From the NCBI GenBank assembly GCA_946699065.1, contig CAMPDV010001521.1:42649-106648 (forward strand): a DNA stretch of 64,000 bases, in the 5' to 3' direction. This document shows positions 15,106 to 26,690 of the stretch, piece by piece (positions within the stretch are counted from its first letter, which is position 1; each line of letters starts with the position of its first letter). A program made the translations under genes and the position numbers. The notes beneath the pieces were generated by a model. That model did no database searches, was not told where the DNA came from, and saw only the letters and a list, made by a program, of their open reading frames with translations. This DNA comes from Loxodes magnus (lineage: Eukaryota > Ciliophora > Karyorelictea > Loxodida > Loxodidae).

Positions 15106-16919
15106 TGTTAAATAATAAATAATCAAAAGTTTAAATAGAATAAAAATATCTTTCTAACTAAGTAATGAATTAATTTTAATAAAATTTGATTACAAAAGGA
15201 TATAAACTAAATTAAAGTAAATCAAAGTTTTTTTCTTAATCCTAAATTATTTTTGTTTAATGTTCATATAGCTCAAAACTTAGTCTTCTTTTAAGATTTT
15301 TTTAATTTATTGGTAGTAGTTAGTAATCAAAGCTAATTTATTATTTCTTTTATAGATAAACTAATTTAAGTTAATATTTTTAGTGCTTTTATTAAGATCA
15401 TTGAGAAACTTTATGTAAATTGAAGTTTTAAACACACTTAAGAAGAATTTTAAAGACAGAAAGTGATTTAAAAATTTTAATTTTATACAATGAGATATTT
15501 TTTATGAATTATGAGCAAAATGTTACTAAGATAAGCATCTAATTTTTATAAATTAAATTATTCTTAATTTTAGTGTATTAAATAACTTGATAGATTCTTT
15601 GATATTTATGAAGAAACTATAAAAATATATAAAAAATGATAATAATTGAAGTTTATTATTTAATTATAGCACTTTTTATAAATAAACAATATTTTCGCTA
15701 AAAATTAAATTTGTAAACGACAAATTAGTTTTTTGATATAATTGTTTACTGATTTGACTATTATATTTAAAAAGTAGCTGATGTTTTCTTCTCATGATAA
15801 ATAAAATTATTTTAAAGCAAAGCAAAAGATTAAAATAATAGGAGATTACTAATAAAAGATAGAATCTTTTTAAATTTATTAAGCAAATATTAATGACAAA
15901 CAGGAGGTTATTAATTATTAACAGAAATAAATTTCATTTTTATTTAAAATGTTTGCTTCACAATAAGTTGCTGTCGTAAATACGTTATTTTACAAAAAAT
16001 GTTAAGCAAATTTTAGTTTTTGTCTCTATTATAATTTAAAACATTTGGCTCATATTATTTTAAAAGGATTCTTTTATAATTACTAATTCAGATATAACAT
16101 ATATGTTTAATAATATTTTTACATTAAGAAAAATTAAATTAAGGAATGCATTTAATATAATTTTCCAAATTAATAATAAAATAGTTGCTTATTTATGAAA
16201 AATAAATTAGCTAAAAATAGATTTTTAAGTTGATCTTTATTTTTTGTTAAGATAGTCAAAAGAGGAACTACTTTATTGCTTTAAAAAATTAGATTTAATT
16301 TTAAGGATTTAAAGTTAGTGAAAGTTACTCTGAAACTTTTTTCGAAGGAAATTTAATAATAAAACCTTTAAATAGCTTTATTTCAAAAAAAATTAAAAAT
16401 TCTACTTACTGTATAAAAAATAATTTTCCAGATATCAATCTCAGCTAAATGTAAAACTATTAAATCTAACCAACATAAGAATTGCAAAATTTAAATGTTT
16501 AAAGCTTTAATTTAAAAAATAAGTGATAGAATATAAAAACAACCTAAGCTAGAGTAAATTTTAAATTTAGCTAGAAGATTTAAAATAATGAAGCTTTGAT
16601 ATTAATAGTATAATAGCTAAATAAATAAGATTATTTTTATTTATCATTTAATTATTAAAAATATGTAAAAAGGGCATTAACAAATAACTTGATTTTAAGT
16701 ATGATTGAGGGAAAAATAAATCCATTAGTAATATTTGAATAAAGAAGACTTAAAATAATTATTTTTAGAATGAACAAAGATACAAGAAAAAGATAAACTA
16801 AACTAACAAAAATCAAATCAAAACAATAATGAAGACCTAAGAGTTTCAGAATGAGAGTGATATCATAAAAATTATTTGATTAAGCTGAAAGACGAACATT
16901 ATTTAATTTAATTTAAAAA
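15106..16919. other. AT-rich intergenic DNA, right arm
   Basis: Mirror of 5030-6843. No gene was recognised. Confidence 0.55.
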
Positions 16920-16991
16920 GGGCTGTTCCGGGAATTGAACCCGGGACCTCTCGCACCCTAAGCGAGAATCATACCACTAGACCAAACAACC
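16920..16991 (-). tRNA. tRNA-Pro (anticodon AGG), right arm
   Basis: Exact inverted copy of 4958-5029. All stems pair, and the anticodon is AGG. Confidence 0.95.
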
Positions 16992-17854
16992 TGTTATAAG
17001 AATATTAAGCAATTGCTTTAAAATGTTTGATAATACAAATAGTTTCTATTAATAATTTAGCTATTTAATATTTATAAGATAAAACTCCTTTTAATTTTCC
17101 TTTTTAATATAGTAAACTAATAATATGAAATATCAGTTTAACAAACTAAACACTAAATTAAGTAATTAAAAGTCTTCTAAGTTTCTATTCTTAAACCTAG
17201 AAAAATTTCATAAAAGGCTGTAAAAATAGCGATAAAACGCTTAATTATTTATTTAATTACAATAAAATTAAAATTATCCTTTTAAGAATATTGAAGTAAG
17301 TGAAGAAGGAAAAGTTGCTAGTAAGCAACTTTACTTTTGATGAAAAGGAAGATATTAAAAAATATTAAATATTAAAGATAAAAAATAAAAGTTAGATTTG
17401 CAATTATATAAAATAGCATCTTATAAAAAATCAAATAATTTCTATAAAGCTAAAATATTAAGGTCATAAAAAATTAAAAAATAGTTTTATAATTAAATAT
17501 GAAGAAAGAAAGAAGATATAAAAGATTTAAATAAACAGATTTTGCAAAAGATTTAACAATTACTGAATTTAATGAAAAAATTTTAGAAAGAATATTCCAA
17601 AATGAATTAAAAAAATATTTATGATATAAGTTAAAGAATTCTAAACTAAGGAATGAAATATATTTAGATAGCGAAAGAATTTATTTATAATTTAGAGTAA
17701 AAATTATTAAAATAGTTAGAAAAATTTAAATAACAAAAATTCGAAAAGAACTTAATAAGGCAGAAACTTATATGGAAAATAAGTAATTTGTCTTTACTAA
17801 TGAAAATAAGTTGAAATAGATAATATATAAGAAAGAAATTATAAAAATGGATGC
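16992..17854. other. AT-rich intergenic DNA, right arm
   Basis: Mirror of 4095-4957, including the small AGTTGC/GCAACT hairpin near 17312-17329. Otherwise nothing was recognised. Confidence 0.5.
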
Positions 17855-18820
17855 TAATTCGGCTTGAGTTATAAAAAAAAATATGGTAGAAGGTTTCAAA
17901 AAGGGCTTCTATACCACCTCTTTCTAACCTAAAAAGGAAGAGAGGAAGCAGGAAACCTAAATTTCTAAACACCATACGTCATCTTCCAAAAGCTAACCTT
18001 TTTCTTAAACCATATAGGAGCAACTCTAAACAACACCCCCCAGACAACCCTAGAAACACTAACATGCAACAATATCGACTGAGGACCTTCCCAAGAAGCA
18101 AAAGATTAGTAACTTTCAGGCCTAGATTAAGACATTCAACCCCTAAATGGACCTCGGAGATCTCAATAAAGAACAAATCTTAGGAATGACGAAAGAGGAA
18201 ATGGCTAAGCTTATCTTAGCATTAATAGGAAAAAATAAAGATCTGGAAAAACAGATTGAAGAACTAGCTTAAGAACAGCAAGAGCATTTAGAAGATGAGG
18301 AAACCCATGCTCCTATAAACTTAAACCAGGCTGCAATGAATATCAGAATTGACGAATTCGATAGGCAGCTGGAACAATTATACGAATCGAATGAAAATAT
18401 TCATATCAAATTGGAAAAATTAGAGACAAGTGTAAAATAATAGGCTATGCAATCTATCCCAATGGAGATCGAATAAGATAATAATAAGCCAATTGAACAA
18501 ACTAAAGAGAAATATTTTAGGAAAAAATGATACATCTGCAGGAGAACAGACCACTTATGGAGACGATGCTGGAAGAGAAAGAAGATTTAATAGAAAATAT
18601 GGAATGACCTAACCTAATTTTACCCAACCAGGAATGGAGAAATTTATAAGAAGAAAGCAAGCTATATGAAGAGACAACCATTCCGAAAACTTGACAGTGA
18701 AGGGAGGAGAAGACTACCTAGAGATCAAGTTCCTATTGGTTGGATAGGGAAGTAGGAAGCTTTTAAGTAGACGATCCTTCTTTAACACTTTAATTTAATT
18801 TAATTAATTCGGCTTGAGTT
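17855..18820 (+). mobile_element. ORF1-only retroelement with 16-bp target duplication (right arm)
   Basis: TAATTCGGCTTGAGTT occurs at 17855-17870 and again at 18805-18820. Between them lie 934 bases with one frame and a 3' tail of TTTAA repeats. This is the footprint of target-primed reverse transcription. No endonuclease or polymerase is encoded, so movement would need a helper such as the LINE at the window's right end. A short hairpin, CCTAT/ATAGG, near 18732-18748 stands where other family members carry their 3' hairpin. Confidence 0.8.
17883..18804 (+). CDS. ORF1/Gag-like protein, coiled coil plus altered zinc knuckle (right arm)
   Basis: ATG 17883 lies 13 bases inside the target duplication. 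With TAA/TAG as Gln the frame is open through the whole element. The order is: N terminus MVEGFKKGF, similar to MSGFKPGFF of the 25.8-kb copy; a Gln/Ser/Pro-rich stretch; an acidic coiled-coil-like segment (about residues 90-200) containing NIRIDEFDRQLEQL; then a CCHC-type zinc knuckle with Cys219, His224 and Cys229. The first Cys of the knuckle is replaced by TGA at 18528-18530. Read as Trp it destroys the first ligand; read as stop it ends the protein there. Downstream comes the family's second motif, here FYPTRNGEIYKKK. No TGA stop lies inside the element. ORF1 proteins of this type bind RNA in non-LTR retrotransposons; that role here is inferred. Confidence 0.72.
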
Positions 18821-18824
18821 GAAG

Positions 18825-19310
18825 ATTTTAAAGAGTATGTTAGGAGAGGAGATGAAGACAAATGGATAAAGTAATAATTTAAGTAAAAAAAGGATTGGAG
18901 GTAGAGATAATGCAAAGATTAAAAATAATAAAGAGAAGATAAAGAGATAAGAAGAAAGAAGTAAGATAAGAGAATTAATTATTGACGATAATAGGAGGAG
19001 TAAAAAGGAATTTCAAGTAGGAGAGAGTAAAGAAGGATAAAAAGCAAAAAAGTAAAAAAAGAAAAATGAAACGTAAATTTCAAAGAATTAAATATTAAGA
19101 AAAGATTTTAGTTGAGCTTAAAGAGTCTTAAAATATTAAGAAGAAAATAATGTAAAGATAAAAAGAGAAGAAGTAAGAAGCAAGAAGTATTTAAAAGTAA
19201 AGAGCTAAGAGATATTAGAGAGTAAAAACAGTGTTTTATTTAAAGCATGAAAATTTTTAAAGTGCTTTTTGCTCAACGTTTATAATGCATGAGGTTTTTT
19301 GGAAGGACCT
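18825..19310 (+). other. Purine-rich tract, right arm
   Basis: Plus strand nearly all A and G. It gives a Lys/Glu/Arg-rich frame without a known domain. The ORF1 element abuts its left edge. Mirror of 2639-3124. Confidence 0.4.
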
Positions 19311-19572
19311 ATAAACTTTAAATTTTTTATATATATGAAAAATTTTAAATTTTTAAAATTCATTTAAATTTCAGAAAACAACTTTTACGCTCAGAATTTT
19401 ATACAATAGTAAATTTTTTGAAGTGAGTTTTTTTTATATATAAGATTATTATAAACCGATAAAAATAATTTAAATTTTATATATTTTTCAATTTATAAAA
19501 ATTTGATATAAACAAATCAATTAATTTGGATTCATTTTTATTAAGTTCATCACAATTAATAAAAGAAATCAA

Positions 19573-19866
19573 ATAACTATTATTTAGAAAAATTTAACAA
19601 ATAATTGGTCATTTGACACAAATAGTGGAATGCTCTCTAACCCCTTCTAACTCCAGTCTATGGAAGAATTACACGAATTTGAAGAGTGAAGGCAATCATC
19701 TTTGATTATAAAAACGGAGAGAAGAAGTTAAGAATCAAAGAGACTAGATGAAGATAGAAACATTTCTTGTTTATTTTTAATAATTAAATTTGGTTTCTTC
19801 AATTTTTCGTGGTGAACCAAACAATGGTGGTACCACGCTAATTTAATTTATTAATTTAATTAATTT
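19573..19866 (+). repeat. Dispersed repeat family E, right arm copy
   Basis: Alignable with 29420-29690 over most of its length. It ends with the CGTGGT/ACCACG hairpin and a TTAAT-repeat tail. A plus-strand frame of about 70 residues is possible but unrecognised. Confidence 0.7.
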
Positions 19867-21647
19867 ATTTAAAAATTAGTTTTTATTATTCTTTTTATAC
19901 TCACTTTTTCAATAAAAAGCTATTATTATAAAATATATATTTTTAGAATTTTCATTAAAGAAATATTTTGCTCTATATCTGATTTTAGTAATTTTAAATA
20001 AATAATCTTTCTAAGCTAATTAAGAAAATATAGTTTTGACTTATTTAAGATTAATCCCATTGTTTTATACTTTTTATATGTTTTAAACTTATTTCTTAAT
20101 GTAAATGAATCATAATTATTAAATAACTTTATTCTATTTCTTTTCTTAAATATAATCTAGAAAGGTAGATTCTACTTGAAGGTTAATATATTTCTAATAT
20201 TTTTATTAATATTATTTTGCTTAAGTGAAAATATAAAAAACTATTTGTTGAATAATTCTTAAGCTTTAGGTTCTAATACTTAAAGAATAAATTTCTTACT
20301 AATAGATTAAATAAATCTAAATTAAATTTAAACTTATGACATCTTATTATTAAATATGATTCTCAAGTCTAGGAATCTTTAGAAAAGACTTAAATTAAGA
20401 TAATAAGCCTTAATATAAATTTGTAAGGCAAAGCAATTTATATAAGTTATTTATTTTAGTCAACAAGATAGAAAAAAACCAAAAAGTCAGTAATACAGAT
20501 ATTATAGAGTTTAATATTAGTTAAACTTAATTTATATAAGAGAATCAGTTTATGGTATATTATCTATTTTTTTACCAAACATTTAATCTGATGGAAGCAA
20601 CAATTTTAGAAAATAAATTTAATTCTCAAATTTCTAATTAGTTGTTAACACTATAATCTATTTTAAAATATAATCTAAAACCTAATGTTCAAATTAGTTT
20701 TCAATTTATTCTATTTAAATGCTTATAGTTAAAAAACTATATAAAATAAATAATTTTTCAAAAAGATGAAATAATAGTTAAATATATTATAAAATGAATA
20801 TAATTTTAAATAAGTATAAATTATCTTTTATTACTATTAAAACCTAAAAGATAAACAAAATATTATAAAAATTACTACATCATTTTTAGTTAATTGAGAA
20901 AATAAAATAAATAAATTTATGAATTTTAAATTTAAAAAATAATATTTGTATTTATAAGATAATCGATTACTTATCAAATAACTATTTTAATTTATTTTAA
21001 TGCTTAAAGTTTATAAAGCTACAAATATTAAAATTAAAAAGATAAAAGTTAAATTATACATAACTATTTAAAAAATTATTAAGTATTCAAAATTAAAGAA
21101 ATAGATTTAGTTTTATTTTTAATATTTTTATTTATTTAAATGAGTCATAATAGAAACTATAAATATACCATATAAAGCTTTTATAAATATATTTATAATT
21201 ATTCTCATTCTATTATTGTTTTATTCTACTCTTTATAAACTCCTATCTTTTCTTATTTTACTTAAATTAAAGATTTAAATAAGAAATATTTTAGAAATGT
21301 AATAAATAAATTGGAAAATAGATTTCCCTTTTATTTAAAAAATAAATGATGGAAAGTATCTACAAACCTCTTCTAAAGGATATCAATTTTTATAAATTAT
21401 TTTGTTTTAGATAAAATTAATCTGACTATAGCAAATAAATTTAAGGATTGTTTACTAATATTATTTATATTAAGTAGCATTTAAGTATAAATAATTCTTA
21501 ATTGTTAAGATTTTTCTAGTTTATAATTAAAAAGATTAAGAACATATTATATTAATAAACTTATAAATTAAATATAACTTTTATATTATTTTTAAACAGA
21601 ATTTATTATAACTATTTAAAGAAAAAATTAAATTAAATTACTAAAAA
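19867..21647. other. AT-rich intergenic DNA, right arm
   Basis: Mirror of 301-2082. Nothing was recognised. Most of the substitutions seen between the arms fall here and in its partner. Confidence 0.55.
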
Positions 21648-22999
21648 ATGAAGGAAATTGTGTAAATTTAAGTAGGTTAATGTGGAAATTAAATTGGAAG
21701 TAAGTTCTGGGAATAAATTTCAAATGAACATGGAATTGAGCTAATGGGAATTATCAAGGAGATATAGATTTATAGCTTGAAAAAATAAATGCTTATTTTG
21801 ATGAAACTAAAGGAGGAAGATTTGTTCCTAGATCTATTCTTATTGATTTAGATTCTGGTGTATTAGATTCTATTAAAGCCAGTACTTTCGGATAATTATT
21901 TAAAACTGCAAATTTTATTTTTGGATAAACTGGTACGAGCAATAACTGAGCAAAAGGCTTTTATTCTGAAGGAGCTGATTTAATAAGCTAAGTTTTAGAT
22001 GTTGTAAGAAAAGAAACTGAAGTTTGTGATAGTTTATAAGGATTTCAAATGTCTCACTCTTTAGGAGGAGGAACAGGATCTGGATTGGGAAGTCTTATAA
22101 TATCCAGATTAAAAGAATAATTTCCAGATAAAATAATTTAAACTTTCTCAGTGTTTCCTTCTCTAAAAGTATCTGATATAGAATTAGAACCTTATAATAC
22201 TATCCTTAGTATTAATTAATTAATAGAGAATTCAGATATAGCTATGGTAATAGATAATGAAGCTTTATATAATTAATGCTTTAGAATTTTAAAATTAACA
22301 AATCCAACGTATGGAGATTTAAATCATCTAATAGTAAATACTTTGAGTGGAATAACAACTAGTTTAAGATTTCCAGAGTGTATAAATAATGATTTAAGAA
22401 AGCTTGCTTGTAATTTAGTTCCTTTTTCAAAAATCCATTTTTTAACTATCAGTCTTTCCCCTTTAAATTCACGTGGAAGTAGTTAATGTTAATAATATAC
22501 AGTTCCAGAGTTAACTTAATAAATTTTCAATGCGAGAAACTTAATGTGTGCAGCCGATCCAAGACATGGTCGATATTTAACAGCAGCCACCTTTTATAGA
22601 GGAAGAGTCTCAGCAAAAGAAATAGATGAGCAGTTGTTGAATGTTTAAAATAGAGGTTTATCTTATTTTATAGAGTGAATTCCTAATAGCTTAAAATCAT
22701 CTATATGCAACATTCCAATAAGATGATTAAGAACTTCAGCTACATTAATAGGAAATAATACTGCAATAAAAGAGAATTTTATACGAATAGGTTAGCAATT
22801 TTCAACTATATTTAATAGAAAATATTTTATTAAATGATATATTGAGGAAGGTATGGATGAAAATGAGTTTACTGAAGCAGAATTAAATATAAAAGATTTA
22901 ATATCAGAATATTAGAAATATGAAGATGCTGTAGTGAATGAAGATTCTAAAGATAGTGAAATTGAAAGTGAAGAAAGTGAGGATGAAGAGATACTGTGA
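21648..22999 (+). pseudogene. Divergent beta-tubulin pseudogene (right arm, complete)
   Basis: Recognisable as beta-tubulin along its whole length: M-K-E-I-V start, GGGTGSG at about 22065, [12 protein letters not shown] AADPRHGRY at about 22555, and an acidic tail ending in TGA at 22997-22999. One base is missing near 21746-21752 (codon 35 region), which breaks the frame. The length, 1352, is one short of a multiple of three. Elsewhere the frame is intact, with TGA at Trp positions. Many usually invariant residues are changed (for example MGTLLISK has become a weaker match, and many Asp and Arg residues are replaced). Both arms share the deletion, so it is older than the inverted duplication. 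Confidence 0.88.
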
Positions 23000-24439
23000 G
23001 AATATATACATTAAAGAAATAAAAAAACATCTTTATTTATAAGAATCAAATGAATAAACATAAGTTTAAAGTTATATCTTGATATATAAAACTTAATGAT
23101 TATTGTATTTAAACTGTTCCTACATTAATTAATTAAAATAAAAAAGAAAATTATAATTTTTTAATTTTAGAAATATAGAAAAAAGAAGTGGAAAAGATTA
23201 AGTTAAAATAATAAAAATATATGAGTTAATTGGATAAGATAAAATTTAATAATAAATCTATAAGTCTTAAATAACTTGTTTTACATATAAAACATAATTT
23301 TTTAATTTTAATCACATTATAATATTATAATATTATAATATTTTAATATTTTAATAATAAATTAATTTTAGTTTAAAAATGAACACTCAATATATTTTTT
23401 AAGAACTAATATGATGGATATTTTTTCATTTATTCATTTTGTCTTATCAAATTAAAAATTTGTTGTTGCTTTTATTATTAATTTTCTTATACTTTTGAAT
23501 AAATGCCTTTATTTAATTAAATTGAGCTTTTATTTATTAGAAATTTTTAAATATATATAAATATAATGATTGTGAAGTTTTCTTAATGCTTTTCCTTCAA
23601 TGAAAACTTTCTTAGATGTAAAATTAAAATTTGTCATCTTATGTCAATTTAATTTAATAAAATTTTTACTTAAAAAACTCAATTTTATAAATTTATATAG
23701 CACCTCATATTTGCATCTCCGTAAACATTAGTTTAAAATTCTTAGTGTTTATTTATTTCCTTTTAATAAGATATTTAGTTTTAGAGATTCCTACAATGTA
23801 TATATGATGTTATTCTACCTTAATAGAAATATTTTTTATTTTATATTTATACTAGAATATTTCGCTTTTTATTGATCTATTCTAAATTTTATTATTTTTT
23901 AATTTTAATAGTTTTTATTAATTAAATATTAGCTTATCATTTATAAAATTTATAATTAAAAGCATTTAACTTAATTGATTTATAATATTATTATTTTCCA
24001 TAGCTATTTAAGTATTCTCTCATAATTATCAATTTAGATTCATTATATTTTATATTTCAATCTAAATAATTAAGTTCTTAGATTTTATTTGATGCCACAA
24101 ATTTATTTTTTCAAGTTTTTTATTACTTTTATAAGCTAAAATCTCTAAGTAGCTTCATTTAAACTTCAAATTATAAGGGTTACTAGAAAATTAAGATTTA
24201 TACTATACAATATAAACTAAAAAATCATTTCTTGAATAAATTTTTAGATTTAGAGATTTCTTTTAAGTTAATCTTAGCTCGATTCTTTAATTTCTTCGTA
24301 GTAAATATACCATTTTCCATAATTAAGATTTTAGGATTTAAACTATATAAAAAATTAAAATTAAATTGATTGAGATAATTATTAAGCAACTAAAACAATA
24401 AAGGAAAATATAATAAAGAAAGGAAATTAAATTATATAA
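23000..24439. other. AT-rich intergenic DNA
   Basis: Outside the visible palindrome. Contains a short run of TATAA/TATTA repeats near 23325-23360. No gene was recognised. Confidence 0.55.
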
Positions 24440-24774
24440 TAATAAATAAATCAATTTAATTATAGAGCGTGTATCAATTTCGATGATGAGCAGCTCTTTA
24501 AATTAATTTTATTTGTTATTAATAAAAAATTATTATTGGAAATTTCCTCTAGTGCTTCACTTCCTCGGAAATTCTATCTTCTAATAGAGAATAGTCAGAG
24601 TGATACTCTAAGAGACCTGATTGTCTGGCATCTTTCAGCAACCGTTACTCAATACCTCCAGTTCTTTCCTGCTTGGCTCCTGCCGATATTTTTGCTCAGT
24701 TCGTCGCTCCTGAAGTACATCCTGGTACTTGAGTTTAAGTTAGTCTCAGTTGGAGGATTGTTCCTCCCTATTTA
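24440..24774 (-). mobile_element. SINE-like element, group C, copy 1
   Basis: Read on the minus strand it begins AATAGGGAGGAACAATCCTC, a hairpin GGAGGA/TCCTCC. It has an unrecognised GC-richer body and ends with a hairpin, GAGCTGCTC...ACACGCTC, with inner stem ATCA/TGAT, followed by an AT tail. The plan matches 37643-37974, which is also minus strand. Group B elements share the start and end design. Confidence 0.7.
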
Positions 24775-25135
24775 AAATATAAATATTAAAACATAATTAT
24801 AAAGCAAAGCTTTAAATATTTAATTCAATTATAATAAAATTAAAATTAATAAATTTATTTAGCCAACATAAAAAACTTTAAATTATCATGATCAATAATT
24901 AATAAAGCTCAAGAACATATTATGATACTTTAAAATATTTATTTTATAGAAAACTTAGTTGGAAAAAGGAAAAATAAATTAGATTAAAATTAAAAAAAAT
25001 CTAAACGTTTTTGTAGATTAATAATCAACATATTAACCTAATTTTCTTAGTAAATAATTATTATTCACATATACTTTTATTATTTTTTCTTTACTATTAA
25101 TATCTCTATAATACTTTATTATCATATTTATTTAA
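24775..25135. other. AT-rich spacer between two SINE-like elements
   Basis: No gene or repeat was recognised. Confidence 0.5.
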
Positions 25136-25510
25136 AATAGGGTGGAAAGCCCTTTCCTTCGGATGCTACTTGGAAGCCTTGCAAGGCAACTAAAAAATGA
25201 GCGCGGACGGAGAATAAATCGGAGAAAGAGAAAACAATAACAAGAGAAGGAAGATTCGATAAGCTGGAGAACTCTGAATGGCAGGAGAAAACCTTCTTCA
25301 TAGATTGGGGAAAGATGTACCCGTAATCGTATATTGCATCCTATGCTTTGGAAGGAAAAATTACAGGGACGTACTGCAGGAAGAGAAAATAAGGATAGAG
25401 AGACCCATAAAATTTTATTTTTCGACATTAAATAAAATTAATTTAAAGAGCTGCGCACCAACGAGAGGGCTACGCGCTCTATAATCCAATTTATTTATTT
25501 ATTATTATTA
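25136..25510 (+). mobile_element. SINE-like element, group B, copy 1
   Basis: Starts AATAGGGTGGAAAGCCCTTT, forming hairpin GGAAAG/CTTTCC at 25144-25157. The middle carries a module, GGGGAAAGATGTACCCGTAA, related to the group A core. It ends with GAGCTGCGCACC...CTACGCGCTC at about 25447-25480 and a TTTA tail. It is nearly identical to 47126-47488 over its whole length. Short frames on either strand are not conserved as proteins between the copies. Confidence 0.8.
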
Positions 25511-25788
25511 TCAATAAACTTTGTGTTGCTAGTTTTTCCTCATCAGATTTATAATTTTCTTCTTTATAAGATTGTTTATTTTATTTTTATGAATGTGGAT
25601 TAGAAACACTTTCTAACTTCTACTAGCACTTAACTCATTAATCCTATTTATAAAATTATATTAACCTAATAATTTTCTTAGCTTAACTTAAATTTTATTT
25701 CATTATGTTTAAAAATAACTTATTTTTATTTAATTCAAATCTTTTAATCTCTACTTTTGAAAAATTATATCTTAATATTTAATAAAAG
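25511..25788. other. AT-rich DNA upstream of an ORF1 element
   Basis: No feature was recognised. Confidence 0.4.
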
Positions 25789-26690
25789 ATGTCAGGATTC
25801 AAACCAGGATTCTTCGCGGCTCCTAAAAAATAGGAGTTAACGACATCCTATAAAGGCTAGGATCAGGAAAAGGGTAACAAAAAGGTCACCCATCAGGATG
25901 AATCTTCCACCTCTTAAGAAAAGCCTAGGAAATAGGCTAAGAATATTATGCGCTCGGATGACTCGAATCTCATCACATAATAGTAAATAAGCTATGATTA
26001 GCTGATTAAAGTGGTTCTAGACCTCCAGGAAAAGGTCAAAAAGTTGAAGAAAGACAATAAGAAGTTAGTGAAAAAACTTGAACTTGCAGAGGAAATAGAA
26101 TCGAGACTCATGACCTAAGAAAGAGACATTAACGCATTTTGAAATATATCACAAGACTAGAGCAATTAATCTCAAAACTAACAATAGAAGCAGAGAGAAC
26201 TGATCAGCAAATTTGAAAAAATAGAAGAAAATCAGTACAAATTGCAGCTTCAAATGGAATTGAAAGAATAAAGGAATGATAATAATTGAAGGTGAAAATA
26301 ACTCAAGATTTAAACCTAAACTACAAACAAAAAGATGTTATTATTGTAACTCTCAAAAGCATCTGTGGAAAAAATGCTAGAAATTTCTCAATTTCAAGTA
26401 AGAATATTGAAACTATTAGGAGTAGTTGGAGAAAAAAAGAAAGAAACTTTAACAAATAAAACTATCAAGAGAAAGAGAAAGAGAAAGATTATACTGTAAA
26501 AAATTTGAGGAAATTTACAAGAAAAAGACATCTAGCATCTAGGTGTAAGAAGAATTAAAAGACAACATGAATGGCAAGGAAAATAGTTGTAGAAATGTTC
26601 AGACTTTTATATTAAGCCTCTAGAGGCTGGCGGGAAAGAGGTTGAAATACCTCCAAGAACGCCAAACACTTAATTTTGTATTTGTATTTG
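25789..26690 (+). pseudogene. ORF1/Gag-like element, best-preserved zinc knuckle
   Basis: ATG 25789 opens MSGFKPGFFAAPKKQE. A coiled-coil-like Lys/Glu/Gln segment follows (about 25970-26270). The knuckle at 26336-26377 is a perfect C-x2-C-x4-H-x4-C (CYYCNSQKHLWKKC). It lies one frame ahead of the ATG, and two TGA codons in the first frame follow at about 26285, so at least one indel has broken the gene. Downstream, RLYCKKFEEIYKKK matches the second family motif. The 3' end has the hairpins at 26616-26663 and a tail of TATTTG repeats. A second copy is at 46003-46920. This is the reference member for the family. Confidence 0.75.
26616..26663 (+). other. Two 3' hairpins of the ORF1 element
   Basis: First, the palindrome GCCTCTAGAGGC (26616-26627). 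Then a two-tier hairpin: outer GGCG/CGCC (26629-26632 with 26660-26663), inner GAGGT/ACCTC (26638-26642 with 26649-26653). The same layout follows the frames at 10146 and 46 kb. Confidence 0.65.
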
